Assembly: GCA_022749755.1 (NCBI GenBank)
Contig: CM040451.1
Span: 13,033,871 to 13,097,870, forward strand
DNA length: 64,000 nt
Direction of reading: 5' to 3'
From: Azadirachta indica
Taxonomy: Eukaryota > Streptophyta > Magnoliopsida > Sapindales > Meliaceae
Positions within the stretch are counted from its first letter, which is position 1. Every line of letters starts with the position of its first letter. The notes under the pieces were generated by a model. That model saw only the letters and a list, made by a program, of their open reading frames with translations, was not told the DNA's origin and ran no database searches. This document shows, piece by piece, positions 37,680 to 47,674 of the stretch. Position numbers and translations under genes: made by a program.

Positions 37680-40322
37680 CTCACTTTTAGGTCTTCAACT
37701 AAAGTAAGACATGGCAAGCTTAATTTAGGGCAATTGCTTATGCTTAGGTAGGTAAGACAAGGGAATAAATTACTTCCATCCTTTGTAAAAAATCTCTACA
37801 AACTTGGCAAATCACTCATACTAAAACTTTCCAAAGATGGAAATTGTCTCATCATTCCATTACCTTTAAAATCATGGTCAATGTACAACAAGTGAATCAT
37901 TTTACTTATTTCAAGATATTGAAGAGAAGGAAGTTGACCTAAGAGTGGGAGTTGAAAACTATTTGCACATTTTGAGAGTGTAACAGAGACAATATTACTT
38001 AAAATTTTGATTCCTCATCTAAGGCGGAAACTGGGCACCTCTACACTCTTTTATGACCAAATGTTCAAGGTTTGGGTGAGGTTCAAGAGCTTCAATTACC
38101 TTCTCAACATTTTCCTGCAGTTCAAGTTCACTATCATGCCCCCATAATAAGTACAAGCTGCGAAGATTTCGCTTTTGGATCATATTGGCTTCTATGGCAT
38201 CCATCAGATCCCTCACCTTGTTTAGTTGTTTTATATGCAACTCTTCTCCAAGATTTAATTATTTCAGTTTGGATAAGTGGCAGTCTTTCCTCTTATCTAC
38301 AATAAAGAGAGTTAAAGTCTTTAAGCATGTGATTTGCCCAGTTCTCGGTGGCATCTGAGATAAAGAATAACAATGATTTAGGTATAGATGTCGCAGATTT
38401 TTCAGTTGTCTCATGTGCTAAGGTAGCTCTCTAAGATACAAACATCTTTTCAGTTTCAAAGTCTACAAATTAAGCAAGCCACAAATTGAATCAGGAAGCT
38501 TTTGGATGAAGGTTGAAGAAAGGTCTAAATATCTTAGATGTTTTAAATGGCTAATTGAAGATGACAACTTCCCCAGTCTAGTTAACCCTGCACCAAAAGC
38601 TCTCAAAGAACTTAATCTGGAGAAATCACAAGTAAGCTTCAAGGCCTTTATTTTAGCAGAGAATCTTGAATGCATGGGCTGCATTACCAATGTTCTCAAG
38701 GTTTCAACTTCATACAAAGATTTTGGAATTAAATATGATTGCCAACTACGATCGGTTTCCAATGTGATGTGAACAACTCTTTTTGAGATATTATCTGAAC
38801 TTTTGGCCTCTATACGTAGGCATTCATCTTCTATAACATATTGTGCAAGATCATGAACAAGGTCATGTATTTTGAAATATACAGAGTTAGTTGCCCGAAT
38901 CATCTTTCTCCAAAAACGATCACCAAGATAATTCATTGCAGATCTAATGCCAATATCTTTTGGATCGAATTTTTGGCTGGAGGAAATTAAGCCATTGGCC
39001 ATCCAAAGATGAATCAGGTTTTCTCTTTCAATTAGAAAATCCTTTGGAAAGATGGCATAACAAGCAAAACAATATCTCATCCTTGATGGTAAATTGAAGT
39101 AACTCAATTGTAAGGCTGGCAAAACGGAATTTTCATCCTGTGGTAATTCCTAAAGTTCACACTCCCTAATAGAAAGCCACTCCCTTTCCTCACTTTTATA
39201 ACGCATCAGGCCTCCTAGTGACTTTACAGCTAAAGGAACGCCTCCACATTTCTTCACTATCTCTTTCCCTATTGCTACAAAGTTTGGATGTTCTTCCTTC
39301 GCATTTCCAAATGCATGTTCCCTAAACAACAACCAGCAATCATCTTCTGGTAAATTTGACAAGTTATGCTCAGGAAGAGTTCCCATAATTGATGCAACCC
39401 TTTTGATACGAGTGGTGACAATGATGGAAGCACCTTTTGATCACAATGCCGATACATATTTAACTCTATCCCACTTCTCTTGATCCTCGTTCCACACATC
39501 ATCTAGAGCAAGCAAATACCTTTTCCCTTTCAGTATTTCTTAAAGGCGTATTTGCAAAGGCTCCAAGTCTAAGGCTTCACAGGTACGTCCAATTGTATAT
39601 TCAACTACAGCTTTTATTACCCTCCTCAAACTGAAATCCTCGGAAATACAAACCCAAATTCTTAGTTCAAAATGGCTCTTCACCCTTTCGTCATTGAAGA
39701 ACATCTAAGCAATGGTTGTTTTTTCGAGGCCTCCTATACCAAGTACAAGATAAATCGAAATTTCATTACATTTGGCAACATGCTTCACTAAACATTGAAC
39801 AATTTTTTCTTTATCTTGATCTCTTCCATACACCTTAGGTTGAGTAATAATGGAGCCAGTTTTGTGTCCATCTGAGGCTTCACCTCGCCTCTTCGCAACT
39901 ACCTCATTCAAATGAAACTTGGTCCGCTCTTCAGCAATTTCATCTAACCTCTCTCTAATCTATCTCATCCTATTCCCAATCTTTCGATAAAATAAAACAT
40001 TACTTAGATTTAAGAAAGACGTCTTTATCATGTTCATCAATCGTCCATTTGGGGCTTCAAGAGCTAATCGAGAGGCTTGTGTTGCACACTCATCCAACAT
40101 GTCGTCCATCTTGCACGTGGCTTCTTTGAGCTTCCGGAGCCAATTCTGAATTGCCTTGTCTTTCACTTGCTTATCCTCAGCATCTTCAACCACAGCTTGT
40201 ATAGTTGATAGCAAGCTTGAACGTCGTTTCATTTCTTTGTCAACACCCCAAAGCAACCCAATCTCCGTCTGGATCAGTGAGTTCAAGTTCTCTAGCAAAA
40301 CTTGGACCAAAGCATCAGCCAT
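37680..40322 (-). pseudogene. CNL remnant F: nearly full-length CC-NB-ARC-LRR pseudogene
   Basis: This is the most complete CNL here. The start is taken at 40322 (MADALVQVLLENLNSL) by comparison with the other copies. Domains in order: Rx-N to YRKIGNRMR then TAG (39959); linker RLDEIAEERTKFHLNEVVAK; P-loop GIGGLEKTTIA, with Glu where Gly is usual and a stop directly after; TAA near 39540; kinase-2 [15 protein letters not shown]; a one-base loss near 39442; GGVPLAVKS; a stop before ELPQDENSV; then FACYAIFPKD, KIHDLVHDLAQ (MHD as IHD) and [13 protein letters not shown]. Further shifts follow, and it ends in an LRR piece near 37680. With at least six lesions it is clearly dead. Confidence 0.93.
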
Positions 40323-42072
40323 TGTCACTTGCAAGCTAGGAAAATCCAAAGCTCTCAGAAATATATGTGTTTGCAAGTAGATAGAGTGTGCCTAAAAGTC
40401 AATACATTAATAAATGTCACCATCCATGGATTTTCAAGGAAGATGGTATTGAATTGCAGAAAGACTTAGACTCATTGACTATTTGGCTGAATTAGAAAAA
40501 GCAAAAGGAATTTACTTTTTAAATTACAAAAAGCACAAGCAATTTACTTCCTGTGTTGCCAAAACCTGATTGTTTTTTCTTTTTCCTGGAATTGAAACAA
40601 ATGAAACCGTTCAAAGTCAAATCAGTGACCTTGAGATAATTCAATTCAATAACTAGAATGGAAAATTGTAGAAAGAGATGATTAAATATTAAAGAGTGAG
40701 GAAATTTAATCTTCTTCTATTCTCTTTCGGGACTCGGATTTCTTTCATTTTGGGTTTTTACTAAATATACACTTTGTCTTTCTCGGCATAAGAAATGATT
40801 TTTTTTAATTTTTATTTTTATTGAACAGTAAACATTAACTAAGTTTATATTTCATTGTCAAAGAATTACAAAATGAGTTCTACTATTAAAAAATTATTTT
40901 TTTTTCAGTAGTTGAAATTTATTCTATGAAGACTATTATTATTGTGTTATATTTTATATTTTTTATATCAAAATAAAAGATAAATAAAGAACATGCGACA
41001 ATAATAGTGTTCATCGAAATTCATATCAGATCTGTTGATATCCCTTTCAACCATAATCAAATAAGTACCTGAACAACAAACCAGAATATAAGTTCTCCTA
41101 TGAAGTTTCCTTGAGCTATGTTTAACCTGCAACCTCAACTCAACTCAACTACTTTTAAAGCCAGTTAAAAGTACTAAGGCCTTCATTGATATTTACATTC
41201 CAATTTTACCAAAGCATCGAAGATTCCAATCCCAAGTTTCGTGCTTCTGAATTCCGAGTTGAAAATTTCAAAAAGTTGATTATCTTTCTCTGCAGATAAA
41301 GAACATACACTGTATTAACGTAACAAGTTAAAAGGAGAATTTTATCGACATACAGAGATAGGCAGATAGCTTTATCCCTACACAAGATCAGATTGTGACC
41401 AGTAAAATTGCTGTTGAAGCAGCCAAAAAAAGGCTATCTCTTTTCATTAAACCGGAAAATATATATACATACAGGCATGTCTTTTCATAAACAAAAAAAT
41501 GTTCTTAAATTCCCATCAATCATAGCTAATATTTTGACTTTTATAATTAGGAAACAAAATCTTTAAAACCTAGACCGCCATTCCTTTTCAACTGAACTAA
41601 CTAAGATTTAAGCATTCTATCTTAACTTAATTTTGGCAAACAAAAAGTATCAAAACAAAGTCTCAATACATCAACAATTGCAAATGTTTACTTCTTAATC
41701 TGAAGAAGAGTTACAATTGCTTTCTTTAATCAGATTAAAGAAATTTGGCCAAAAAACAGAACCTCAAGTCTACCCACAATTGTTTTTTGCTCAACTTAGA
41801 CTATGAAGTTTTACACCAAACCAATGAATTGATCAATACGTATCATTAACACAACCCAAAAAACGAACAGAAAATTATTCCTAGATTTACCACCTTATTT
41901 TTTGCATAACTGTCACAAAAGCACTGTTGGCAGATTCAACCAACAATCCATCAAATTCATCTATTCTTTTTCTCCTCAGACTCCCTTTTCCGTATTCCAT
42001 CTATCTTCCCAGGGTTGGTACACTGACTAAACGAACCAGATGACACCTTTCTTTATTGCTTCACCTTCTTCA
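40323..42072. other. CNL upstream flank and intergenic DNA
   Basis: 40323-41100 is the CNL promoter-side flank shared with 24395-25200. From 41.1 to 42.0 kb I see no gene. It contains the shared string TTTCCTTGAGCTATGTTTAA, CCTGCAACCTCAACTCAAC, and stretches also found at 34.1-34.3 kb. Confidence 0.55.
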
Positions 42073-42291
42073 TTAGCGACTCTTCTTTTCTGTGAAATCT
42101 TTGAAATCTTTCTTCAAATCTCCTATACGAGTCTTCAGTGCATTGATTCTGTCCTTCCGAATAACATCTTGGTGTTTACCTTGACTTCTCAGGTTAACTT
42201 CGCGCATTATGATTTCGTCGACCGTTCTACCCACTTCTTCAATGGAACGATTCATTTCTCTAATTGTAGCAGCATCTTTATCATCTTCCAT
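42073..42291 (-). CDS. Small coiled-coil protein, short paralogue
   Basis: I do not recognise the family. The start at 42291 (MEDDKDAATIREMNRSIEEV) gives 72 residues rich in Glu, Lys, Arg and Asp, with heptad-like spacing (RINALKTRIGDLKKDFKDF), ending EKKSR. The leader (CTTCCATGGC, TTCTGTTTCAGAGT, TTTGCA, AGACGGTCAGAGCTTCT) is clearly related to that of the 43133-43693 gene. The two are paralogues, and this one ends where the longer one continues. It may be a C-terminally truncated relict rather than a working gene. Expression evidence would be needed to call it live. Confidence 0.5.
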   Translation of the reverse strand: MEDDKDAATIREMNRSIEEVGRTVDEIIMREVNLRSQGKHQDVIRKDRINALKTRIGDLKKDFKDFTEKKSR

Positions 42292-42486
42292 GGCGACTGC
42301 TGTTTCCGTTTCTGTTTCAGAGTAATTTTTGCAGAAAAAATCAGAGCTTTTCTTGCTTTTCTTCCTTCTAGACGGTCAGAGCTTCTCCTCGATTTAAACA
42401 GAATTGGCTCCAGCAAGTAGTTTCGCAATTCGCACCCGCAGGTCATATAAGAATTGAGTTTCCTTGAGCTAAGTCCACTAACTTCA

Positions 42487-42508
42487 CCTCACCCGCAGGT
42501 GATATTAC
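42487..42508. promoter_or_regulatory. Shared palindromic upstream string
   Basis: CACCTCACCCGCAGGTGATA contains the inverted pair CACCT...AGGTG. It lies upstream of the small coiled-coil gene at 42.1-42.3 kb, and the same string recurs near 43962 upstream of its paralogue. A related form with AAGTGATACAC lies at 33.92 kb. Its function is unknown. A shared promoter element or simply a duplicated flank are both possible. Confidence 0.4.
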
Positions 42509-43132
42509 ACTTGATCGATATATTTCAGTTACAATCAGTTAAAAGTAGTTAAGCATTTGCAAAGCCAATCAAATTTTGTAACAATAATATAAAATATCTA
42601 ATATTTATTAATTAAGTTTATATTTTACTGTCAAAATCCAAAAAAAAATTACATTACATTGGATTTCGGTTACAATCAGTACAAAGTCGTCAGGCATTTC
42701 CTGAGCGCATCAAATTTAATAATAATTATATAAAATATTTAATATTTATTAATTAAGTTTATCTTTTATTGTCAAAGAACTATAAAATCTGAGTTCTATT
42801 GCCAAAAACAAGAAAAGAAATTACACATAGTAGTTGGAATTTGAACTAGATTTTATTATAAGAGTAATATTACTACCGATATTTAAACTTATTCTTTGAA
42901 CCATAATCAAAGAAAAGATGAACTAAAACAACAAAATCAACCAACCGGCAGATGAGTTCTCATTTATATGATCCAACAGATACTCGCAAACCATTCATCA
43001 AATTTTATGATATCATCATCATAAGATGAATCAATCTCTTAAGTACATGTAAACCTAAAGAGAACAAAATTGAAAATACTTCCTAAATTCACCATCTTCT
43101 TATTCTTTGCAGCTTTAGACAAGGTAGGAGTA

Positions 43133-43693
43133 CTACAGGACAGGAGCCGTCAAATCGATTTCCTTCTTCAGGTTCTTCAAATCTTCAGATTTCCCTACTT
43201 GAACTTCTTTATTCACAGAATCTTCCTCTTCATGATTCTTGGACTCTCTGGGCATGAAACAACAGCATACCAATTCAAGCAGGCGGCCAATCTTGACCCC
43301 TAGCGGCTCAGTGCCTCCTTCTCGTATTGCTTCAGTATAATTTTCTTCTTCTTCCTCAGACACAGAATCGTCCCCATATATATTCATCCTTATTAGCAAA
43401 GTGTACAGCCATATATTCAAATTTTGTTCTTCTGCTTCGATCCTCACAATCCCTTCCAGCAATTGATCAATATCCAAAGGCAACAATCTGTACCTTTTCA
43501 TAAGCTCTTTCCACGCAATCTTCACATCTTCTTGACGCATCTGCAGTGATCGAATTTCATCTTTATCTTTACTCGTCAGGCTGTCTGCGCGTTCAGTCAA
43601 TTTAGCAATCTTTCTGTCCAGTTCCTGAACGGAACGCTCCAATGCTGTAATTCTAGCAGTGGGATTTCCTCTTTCAAAGTGATGATCTTCCAT
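43133..43693 (-). CDS. Unrecognised coiled-coil protein, 186 residues
   Basis: The start is chosen at 43693 (MEDHHFERGNPTARITALER). The frame is open further upstream, but there it runs through a poly-T/A tract that would encode a lysine run. The paralogue at 42291 starts at the same MED. Residues 15-75 form a likely coiled coil (SVQELDRKIAKLTERADSLT, DEIRSLQMRQEDVK). The middle is RYRLLPLDIDQLLEGIV, then an acidic stretch SEEEEENYTEAIREG. A hydrophobic, cysteine-rich patch GRLLELVCCCFMPRESK is near residues 140-155 and could be a lipid-modified or membrane-contact segment (inference). The end is lysine/glutamate-rich. It lies among CNL remnants and has one truncated copy at 25.3 kb. No function is assigned. 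Confidence 0.7.
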   Translation of the reverse strand: MEDHHFERGNPTARITALERSVQELDRKIAKLTERADSLTSKDKDEIRSLQMRQEDVKIAWKELMKRYRLLPLDIDQLLEGIVRIEAEEQNLNIWLYTLLIRMNIYGDDSVSEEEEENYTEAIREGGTEPLGVKIGRLLELVCCCFMPRESKNHEEEDSVNKEVQVGKSEDLKNLKKEIDLTAPVL

Positions 43694-43785
43694 GGCAGTT
43701 GATTGACGCTTCTGTTTCAGAGTTTTTTTTTTTTTTTGCATAAAAGGTGAGAGCATTTCTTTCTAGGTAGACAGTCAAAGCTTCT

Positions 43786-43796
43786 TTATATAGAGG
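43786..43796 (-). promoter_or_regulatory. TATA box of the 43-kb coiled-coil gene
   Basis: On the minus strand the sequence reads CTATATAAAG about 95 bases upstream of the chosen start codon, a good match to a plant TATA box at a plausible distance. It supports a start at or near 43693. Confidence 0.55.
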
Positions 43797-44855
43797 GAGA
43801 GAGTGGAAGAGATAGAAATTGGCGCCAAAAGCTGTTTCTCAATAACGGTTTTTAGTTGCAATTAGTTTACGACTGTTAAGCACTTCACCTAATGTCACCC
43901 GCGGTTGATATATGCACGGAGTTTCCTTGAGCTATGTATGACCTGCAACCTCACTTCACCTCACCCGCAGGTGATACACAATTGAGTTTTAGTTAAAAGT
44001 ACCTTAACCTTTCCTGAGCCTATCAAATTTTTTATAGCTTATTCCCAATTTTAACAAATAGAAATACTAAGTTAACAGTTTTACTAATTAAATCATAGAA
44101 ATGATTTTACTCTAATTAATTTAACAGCTCACAGAGAATTGGTTATCTTGAAATTAATGTTACAGTATGCATGGGATGGGTGTGCGTGTACTCAGGTTTT
44201 ACCTGTTCTTTCACAACTTTGGAATTTATAGGTTCATCGTGATTTCATTGTCTCCTGATGATTGCCAGAAACGAAGAAGAATTACAATTTTTTAATTTCT
44301 TAAATTAATTAACAGACTATAACCACTGTGAAAACAGAATTTTGCCTGAAAACAGTAACTCAACTCAAGTACTATGTCGACAATTATATTGCTCAATTTA
44401 TAGACAATGAATTGATAAATACATTCCAACTTTACCGAACCATTGACATATTTTGTCATTAAAAATTTAATTCATACAAATATTAATACAAATTGATGTG
44501 GTAGTATTATAACTAAATGAAATCACTTCATTTACCTCTGGCTCCATGTTTCAATTTTCAAATCTGTTCGTATCCATTAATTTAATTTAATCTGAATCAC
44601 AATCAAGGATGAAATGAAACAACAAAAATCAAGAGACTTAACAGAGCATTCATTAAAATTCTAAAATTATCAAATTAACTACTGAATTTAGATTAAATTC
44701 ACTGTAAAACATACAATTAATAACATCTATATACGGTTTACAAACTTGTATATTCATAATTGAATAAAATGAATATCGGGGCCATTAAACACCCATGCAC
44801 CTCAATAAGAAACAACATCATTTACGAACATCAAGATCAGCACAAACAGTTGTCA
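43797..44855. other. Intergenic region with shared upstream strings
   Basis: The first 200 bases contain ATAACGGTTTTTAG...GTTAAGCAC, related to the 80-base repeats at 23 kb, and CTCACCCGCAGGTGATACAC near 43962. The remainder is AT-rich with no supported gene. Confidence 0.45.
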
Positions 44856-45441
44856 GTTTTTTCCATTCCAAAATTATTTTTCAGGTCTGGTTCCTCCAGA
44901 TTCCGAGCATTCATATTGTGTCAATCTCAAGATGTTAGATAGTTTCTTTTACAAGTATTATGGAAAAGAGATCCTATTATGCACTGTCCAGTGCAGAATT
45001 GTAGATTTTCAGCATGGATTTAATGCATGCTCATACAAACATGAATGCAGTCAATGTTCTCGGTTCAGCATAAAGTACTCCATACTACTGTATTGCCTCA
45101 ACGGGCATTACCAGTCCCACTTCACAAGCCTCGTTAAGCTGTCCAGCTCCACCAAGCATATCCCACTTCATAAGCCTCGTTAAGCTGTCCAGCTCCACCA
45201 AGCATATCAATCACACAAGCATAATGCTCCGTTTGCCCTAGGCTGGGCTCACAAAGTCCGAACATACCAAAACCTTCTCATTAGTCTTCTCATTACTATC
45301 AAGCCCAACAATCATCGAAGTCTTCGAAATTACATTCCTACAAGATATCTCCTCAAACAACCTGATGGCATCTTCAACTATCCTATTGCATAAATAGCCA
45401 TAAATCATCAAATTCCATGATGCCACATGTCGTGCGGGCAT
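44856..45441 (-). pseudogene. PPR gene fragment 3: duplicated 3' end
   Basis: It repeats the end and 3' flank of the intact PPR gene next door. 44850-45080 matches 45585-45830 (TATTATGGAAAA, CAGATCCTATTATGCAC against GAGATCCTATTATGCAC, GCATGGATTTAAT). 45085-45250 matches 46110-46290 (TTGCCTCAACGGGCATT, AAGCCTCGTTAAGCTG, CACCAAGCATATCAATCACA). The short open frame 45441-45238 (HVASWNLMIYGYLCNRIV) is a degraded PPR repeat. Internal deletions and a 46-base tandem duplication are present. Confidence 0.85.
45116..45207. repeat. 46-base tandem duplication inside PPR fragment 3
   Basis: CCCACTTCACAAGCCTCGTT begins at 45116 and recurs as CCCACTTCATAAGCCTCGTT at 45162. Both continue through AAGCTGTCCAGCTCCACCA. 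The intact PPR gene has this stretch once (about 46149-46195). Confidence 0.9.
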
Positions 45442-45766
45442 CTACATCCTCTCAGCCTAACAACTCTGCCAAACAGTGAACACCCATCAACCATAGTTGT
45501 TCAAGATGTGCTCTCAGATATATCTCCTCTTGTAACCATATTTGCCATTTTTTCAGTGGATTATGAACTCTTCTTCCATAAACAGTTGTCAATTTTTCTC
45601 TTTTGGTATTATTTCAAAGTCTGCTTTCTTAGCAAAAAATAATGTGTTACTCTTCTGTACATCTTTTGAAGATGTTAGATTGTTTCCTTTTCCAACTATT
45701 ATGGAAAACAGATCCTATTATGCACCTTCCTGTGCTGAGTTCTAGACATTCGGCATGGATTTAATA

Positions 45767-47674
45767 CTAGACACTTGGGACATATCCATGCTCATACAAA
45801 CGTGCAGTCAATGAGCACAGTCCAGCATAAATAGACTTGGCTTCAGGATGGGACTGATCACTGGTCATGAAAGTATGCACGCCATTCTTGAGTTCAATCC
45901 AGCTACAACCCGGTGTCTTCCTCACATTTTGTTGCCTCATTGTATGTCTAACATCTAACACTTCTTCATATCGACCAACAGCTACATAGACATTTGACAT
46001 CAAAACATAATTTCCACAGTGCCCAGGTTCAAGCTGAAAAGCCTGTTGTGCAGCAATCTCGGCAAGATCTGCATCCCCATGGAGCCGACATGCTGCCAAC
46101 AAAGTCCTCCACACTACTGGATTTGCCTCAACGGGCATTGCAAGTGCCAGTTCATAAGCCTCATTAAGCTGCCCAGCTCGACCAAGCATGTCAATCACAC
46201 AAGTATAATGTTCAATGGTTGGAACGATGCCATATCTCGATTCCATTTGCTCCAGGAATTCACGTCCTTGGCTCACAAAGCCAGAATGGCTACAGGCTGA
46301 CAATAAACCCACAAATGTTACCTCATCAGGCTTAAGTTTTGCCTCGCACATGCCAGGAAACATAACCAGTGCCTCGTGACCACGACCATCCATGCCAAAA
46401 CCTACTATCATAATGTTCCACGATGCCACATCCTTATTGCTCATCTTATTAAAAACCATTTGAGCATCTCTCATACTTCCACATTTTGCATACATGTCCA
46501 TGAGTGCATTGTTCATTAACACATCATCAATATCCTCACAATTACCATTCTTTGACAGCCCACTAACAATCATGTACCCATGAATCTCTCTACCATGCAT
46601 CAATGCTGCCAAACGGGAACAAGCAGGAAGCACTGTGGTGACTGTTACCAAATCAGGCCGAATCCCAGCACCTAACATTCTATCAAAGAGTCTCAAGGTC
46701 CCATCATGATCACCACATTGTTCATGAACTGCAATAATTGAGTTCCACGAAAATATATCCTTCTCCTCCATCATTTCAAAAATTTCCAACGCATCACCAA
46801 GACTTTTGAACTTCCCGTACATATCAATCAATGCATTCATAACCGCAACGCCTGAATTGTACCCCATTTTCAAAACTGTCCCATGAACTGCCCTCCCCTT
46901 GTTGAAATCCCCCATCATAGTAATAACTGACAAGACCCCGGTAACTGTAAACCCACTCATCAAAACCCCTTCTTCACTCATTTTCTTGAAAATCCCCAAA
47001 GCTTCATCAAATTTCCCAATCTGCGCATACCCATTAACCATCGCATTCCAAAGAACAACATCTCTAACAGGCAATTCCTCGAACACTTCTTGTGCGTCCT
47101 CCATATACTGAAACTTCAAATAAGTGTTGACCAAAGCACTGCCTATAAAAACATCCAAATCCAACCCAAGTTTAAACAGCATTCCATGAATCTTTTTAAC
47201 CTCTAAAACATCCATAACATCACAACAACATTTGATCAAACATGGAAACGTATACTTATCCGGCAAAACACCAAACTGTTTCATGTGTTTAAACATATCC
47301 AATCCTTTTAAAGCAAACCCATTTGAATAAAACCCAGAAATCATTGCATTATAAGCAAAAACATTATGTTCAGAACTCAGATTGTTAAATATAAAAAGGG
47401 CATAATGCATTTGGTTGCATTTAGAATACATGTTAATAAGGCTAGTTATTGATAGAGGTGAGTTTATAAGGCCAGTTCTGAGCACGTAAGAGTGGATTTC
47501 TTGGCCTTTTACGAGGTTTTTTTGATGGGCGCATAACTGCAGAGACGTAATGCAGGCGGTGAGATTGTAGGGATGGTCAAAAAATTGGTTTTTAGATGAA
47601 GTACAGAAATTGAAACATGAGGAAAATGGCTTCGTAATTGAGATTTTGGAAATGATTGTTGTTGTTTTGTTCAT
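45767..47674 (-). CDS. PLS-class pentatricopeptide repeat protein with E/E+ domain (At3g14730-like)
   Basis: PLS-class PPR proteins bind organellar RNA and usually specify C-to-U editing sites in mitochondria or plastids. A single exon gives 635 residues. The N-terminus MNKTTTIISKISITKPFSS suits an organellar presequence. Repeats follow from about residue 38: GQEIHSYVLRTGLINS, YALFIFNNLSSEHNVFAYNA, PDKYTFPCLIKC, GSALVNTYLKFQYMEDAQEV, DVVLWNAMVNGYAQIGKFDE, HGREIHGYMIVSGLSKNGNC and KPDEVTFVGLLSACSHSGFV. The C-terminus has the E and E+ blocks (NPVVWRTLLAACRLHGDADL, GNYVLMSNVYVAVGRYEEVL, GCSWIELKNGVHTF). No DYW deaminase follows, so an editing role would need a partner in trans. Order and wording match Arabidopsis At3g14730 from memory. 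It is the source of three nearby fragments. Confidence 0.95.
   Translation of the reverse strand: MNKTTTIISKISITKPFSSCFNFCTSSKNQFFDHPYNLTACITSLQLCAHQKNLVKGQEIHSYVLRTGLINSPLSITSLINMYSKCNQMHYALFIFNNLSSEHNVFAYNAMISGFYSNGFALKGLDMFKHMKQFGVLPDKYTFPCLIKCCCDVMDVLEVKKIHGMLFKLGLDLDVFIGSALVNTYLKFQYMEDAQEVFEELPVRDVVLWNAMVNGYAQIGKFDEALGIFKKMSEEGVLMSGFTVTGVLSVITMMGDFNKGRAVHGTVLKMGYNSGVAVMNALIDMYGKFKSLGDALEIFEMMEEKDIFSWNSIIAVHEQCGDHDGTLRLFDRMLGAGIRPDLVTVTTVLPACSRLAALMHGREIHGYMIVSGLSKNGNCEDIDDVLMNNALMDMYAKCGSMRDAQMVFNKMSNKDVASWNIMIVGFGMDGRGHEALVMFPGMCEAKLKPDEVTFVGLLSACSHSGFVSQGREFLEQMESRYGIVPTIEHYTCVIDMLGRAGQLNEAYELALAMPVEANPVVWRTLLAACRLHGDADLAEIAAQQAFQLEPGHCGNYVLMSNVYVAVGRYEEVLDVRHTMRQQNVRKTPGCSWIELKNGVHTFMTSDQSHPEAKSIYAGLCSLTARLYEHGYVPSV

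Noticed and set aside
38072..38305. A + strand frame beginning MGEVQELQLP, strikingly like the first exon of PUP copy 3
   Set aside because: It is the antisense of CNL remnant F LRR sequence (LEALEPH region). The corresponding part of remnant A reads differently, and no PUP second exon or donor site follows. The likeness over about nine residues is chance.
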